The position numbers and the translations under genes are program-made. Of a stretch of DNA of 36,437 nucleotides, positions 35,250 through 36,437 are shown piece by piece. The notes beneath the pieces were generated by a model. The model saw only the letters and a program-made list of their open reading frames with translations, was not told the origin of the DNA and did not search any database. Each line of letters opens with the position of its first letter. The stretch's first letter is position 1. The stretch lies in the NCBI RefSeq assembly GCF_000500045.1, contig NZ_AYOT01000186.1, positions 1 to 36,437 on the forward strand, written 5' to 3'. The stretch is from Borrelia persica No12 (GTDB taxonomy: Bacteria > Spirochaetota > Spirochaetia > Borreliales > Borreliaceae).

Positions 35250-36437
35250 CTAAGCCTTAACCTTTTTTAAAATATCAGCAAATCTTTTCTTATAATTTTC
35301 TCTTATGTCCCTTTCCTTATCAAATTTAAAATCAAACGTACCATCCTCAACACGACTAAACAATTCTTTAACATATAATCTATACTCGCTGAAAACACTA
35401 TTATATTTGTCCCAAAACTTTAATTCAGAATCAAAATCTGCAAGACCATCAATTTCCTGTGCAATCTTTTTTTGATATACAAAAATGTCAGAATGAGCAG
35501 TTATAAAATCGACAAGTTCAGAATTCTCTCCTCCAAACAAAAAACAAAATTCATAAAAATCAATATATTGTCTGCCAACAGGAAAAACAACAACATTAGG
35601 ATCCAATACTATGTTTCCTATATGCCCAATTGCAAATAATAGATTTAAATCATTTAAATCATATAAGTCATTATACCTAAGAATGAAATTGTTCTTTATA
35701 TCCACAAGTTGAGAAAGATACAAAAAATAATGATCATCAAACAAAGAACGAGTAAAGAAAGACAAAGCAATTAAAATATTTTCATAAACTTCAGCAACAG
35801 TAGGTTTATCAAATAAACCTTTTAAATACACTTTATCGTACTTTATTTCATATGGAAGTTGATCTCTCAGTTTCCTTTTAAATGCACTTAAACCTATCTG
35901 TAATTCAGGCTTCATCAAATCATCCTTTAGATTGTCTATATCATCAATGGCATCAAGCTTACTCTCAAATTTACTTACTGCAGTACTAAAGGTCGCTAAC
36001 ATAAGAATCATTGCATGAAGTTGATCATCATTCCAATGACTAAGTAAAGCATCAAATTCATCATTACTGTATGTCCTATAACCTTGATCTGCCCCAATCT
36101 CAGGATCAGTTAATATACTTCTTACATCAGAAAATGATTTATTACCAGGCAATTTAGAATAACAATCTGAAAAACTTGTAAATCCCAATACATCACTCTG
36201 CAACATTTCTAAACGCTCGGAATAATTATTTTTTTGGTCTTTATAATCTACATATTGCACAAATTCATCATATATTCTAGACACTGAACTATCAAATATT
36301 TTCTTAAGACCTAATACATAATTTTTCTTCAAGAGCCTCAATCTATACAATGCACCCTGCCTGAATATATCATTACCAAGATTATCAATAGATGATCTTA
36401 GTCTAACAAATTCATTAAATATTGAAGATAAATACTC
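35250..36437 (-). CDS. BTA121-type surface lipoprotein, 3' part; runs off the right edge
   Basis: The open frame continues without a stop to the last base of the window, so the 395 residues seen are the C-terminal part only; the Met at 36350 is a TTG inside the frame, not a start. The visible part begins with NLGNDIFRQGALYRLR, matching the NIGEDAFRKGLRYRLS stretch of the 550-aa neighbour. It then shows at least two repeats: SFSDVRSILTDPEIGADQG with YRTYSNDEFDALL, and GNIVLDPNVVV with YIDFYEFCFLFGG. The signal peptide and first repeat should lie just beyond 36437. Stop codon TAA is 188 bp before the start of the 550-aa gene. Confidence 0.83.
   Translation of the reverse strand, partial: EYLSSIFNEFVRLRSSIDNLGNDIFRQGALYRLRLLKKNYVLGLKKIFDSSVSRIYDEFVQYVDYKDQKNNYSERLEMLQSDVLGFTSFSDCYSKLPGNKSFSDVRSILTDPEIGADQGYRTYSNDEFDALLSHWNDDQLHAMILMLATFSTAVSKFESKLDAIDDIDNLKDDLMKPELQIGLSAFKRKLRDQLPYEIKYDKVYLKGLFDKPTVAEVYENILIALSFFTRSLFDDHYFLYLSQLVDIKNNFILRYNDLYDLNDLNLLFAIGHIGNIVLDPNVVVFPVGRQYIDFYEFCFLFGGENSELVDFITAHSDIFVYQKKIAQEIDGLADFDSELKFWDKYNSVFSEYRLYVKELFSRVEDGTFDFKFDKERDIRENYKKRFADILKKVKA

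Noticed and set aside
1-36437. Plasmid replication/partition genes, tRNA or rRNA
   Set aside because: None of the Borrelia PF32/49/50/57-type genes nor any structured RNA gene could be recognised, so the origin must lie outside the window.

Overview
The window is very AT-rich, uses GTG and TTG starts freely, and is full of short-signal-peptide lipoproteins. It also carries a plasmid-type purine salvage cluster (pbuG, adeC, an MTA/SAH nucleosidase, guaA, guaB), a pncA nicotinamidase and BTA121-type surface lipoproteins. This combination points to Borrelia of the relapsing-fever group, most likely one end of its linear megaplasmid. The species assignment is inference; the gene families are read from the sequence.

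The dominant structure is a perfect palindrome running from the left edge of the window to base 18646. Its axis lies between 9323 and 9324, so base x pairs with base 18647-x. The axis sequence (ACTAGT core, TAGTATA box 15-21 bp out on each side) looks like a replicated Borrelia hairpin telomere, the substrate of the resolvase ResT. The simplest reading is that this is the tip of a linear replicon whose covalently closed hairpin was sequenced through, so both strands were laid end to end. A real head-to-head dimer or unresolved replication intermediate is the alternative. The biologically unique DNA is then 9324-36437, and 1-9323 is the same DNA read again.

From the telomere inward (right arm) the layout is: 567 bp of non-coding subtelomeric DNA; a 300-aa lipoprotein; guaB and guaA in one operon; an exported MTA/SAH nucleosidase; adeC on the opposite strand; and the purine permease pbuG. 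Then come an unknown lipoprotein (18978-19745), a small lysine-rich protein, an acidic lipoprotein and pncA. From 22373 to 31486 lies an array of paralogous lipoproteins, including a triplicated two-gene cassette in which two of three upstream genes have decayed. From 31750 to the right edge are BTA121-type lipoproteins with one decayed copy between them. Every gene in the unique part except adeC is transcribed toward the telomere.

Functionally, the telomere-proximal block imports purine bases (PbuG), releases adenine from SAH/MTA (nucleosidase), deaminates adenine to hypoxanthine (AdeC) and turns IMP into XMP and GMP (GuaB, GuaA). PncA feeds NAD synthesis. These are housekeeping functions for an organism without de novo purine synthesis. 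The remainder is host- and vector-facing surface protein territory, with signs of duplication, exchange and decay. I saw no tRNA, rRNA, CRISPR array, insertion sequence, or plasmid partition or replication genes.
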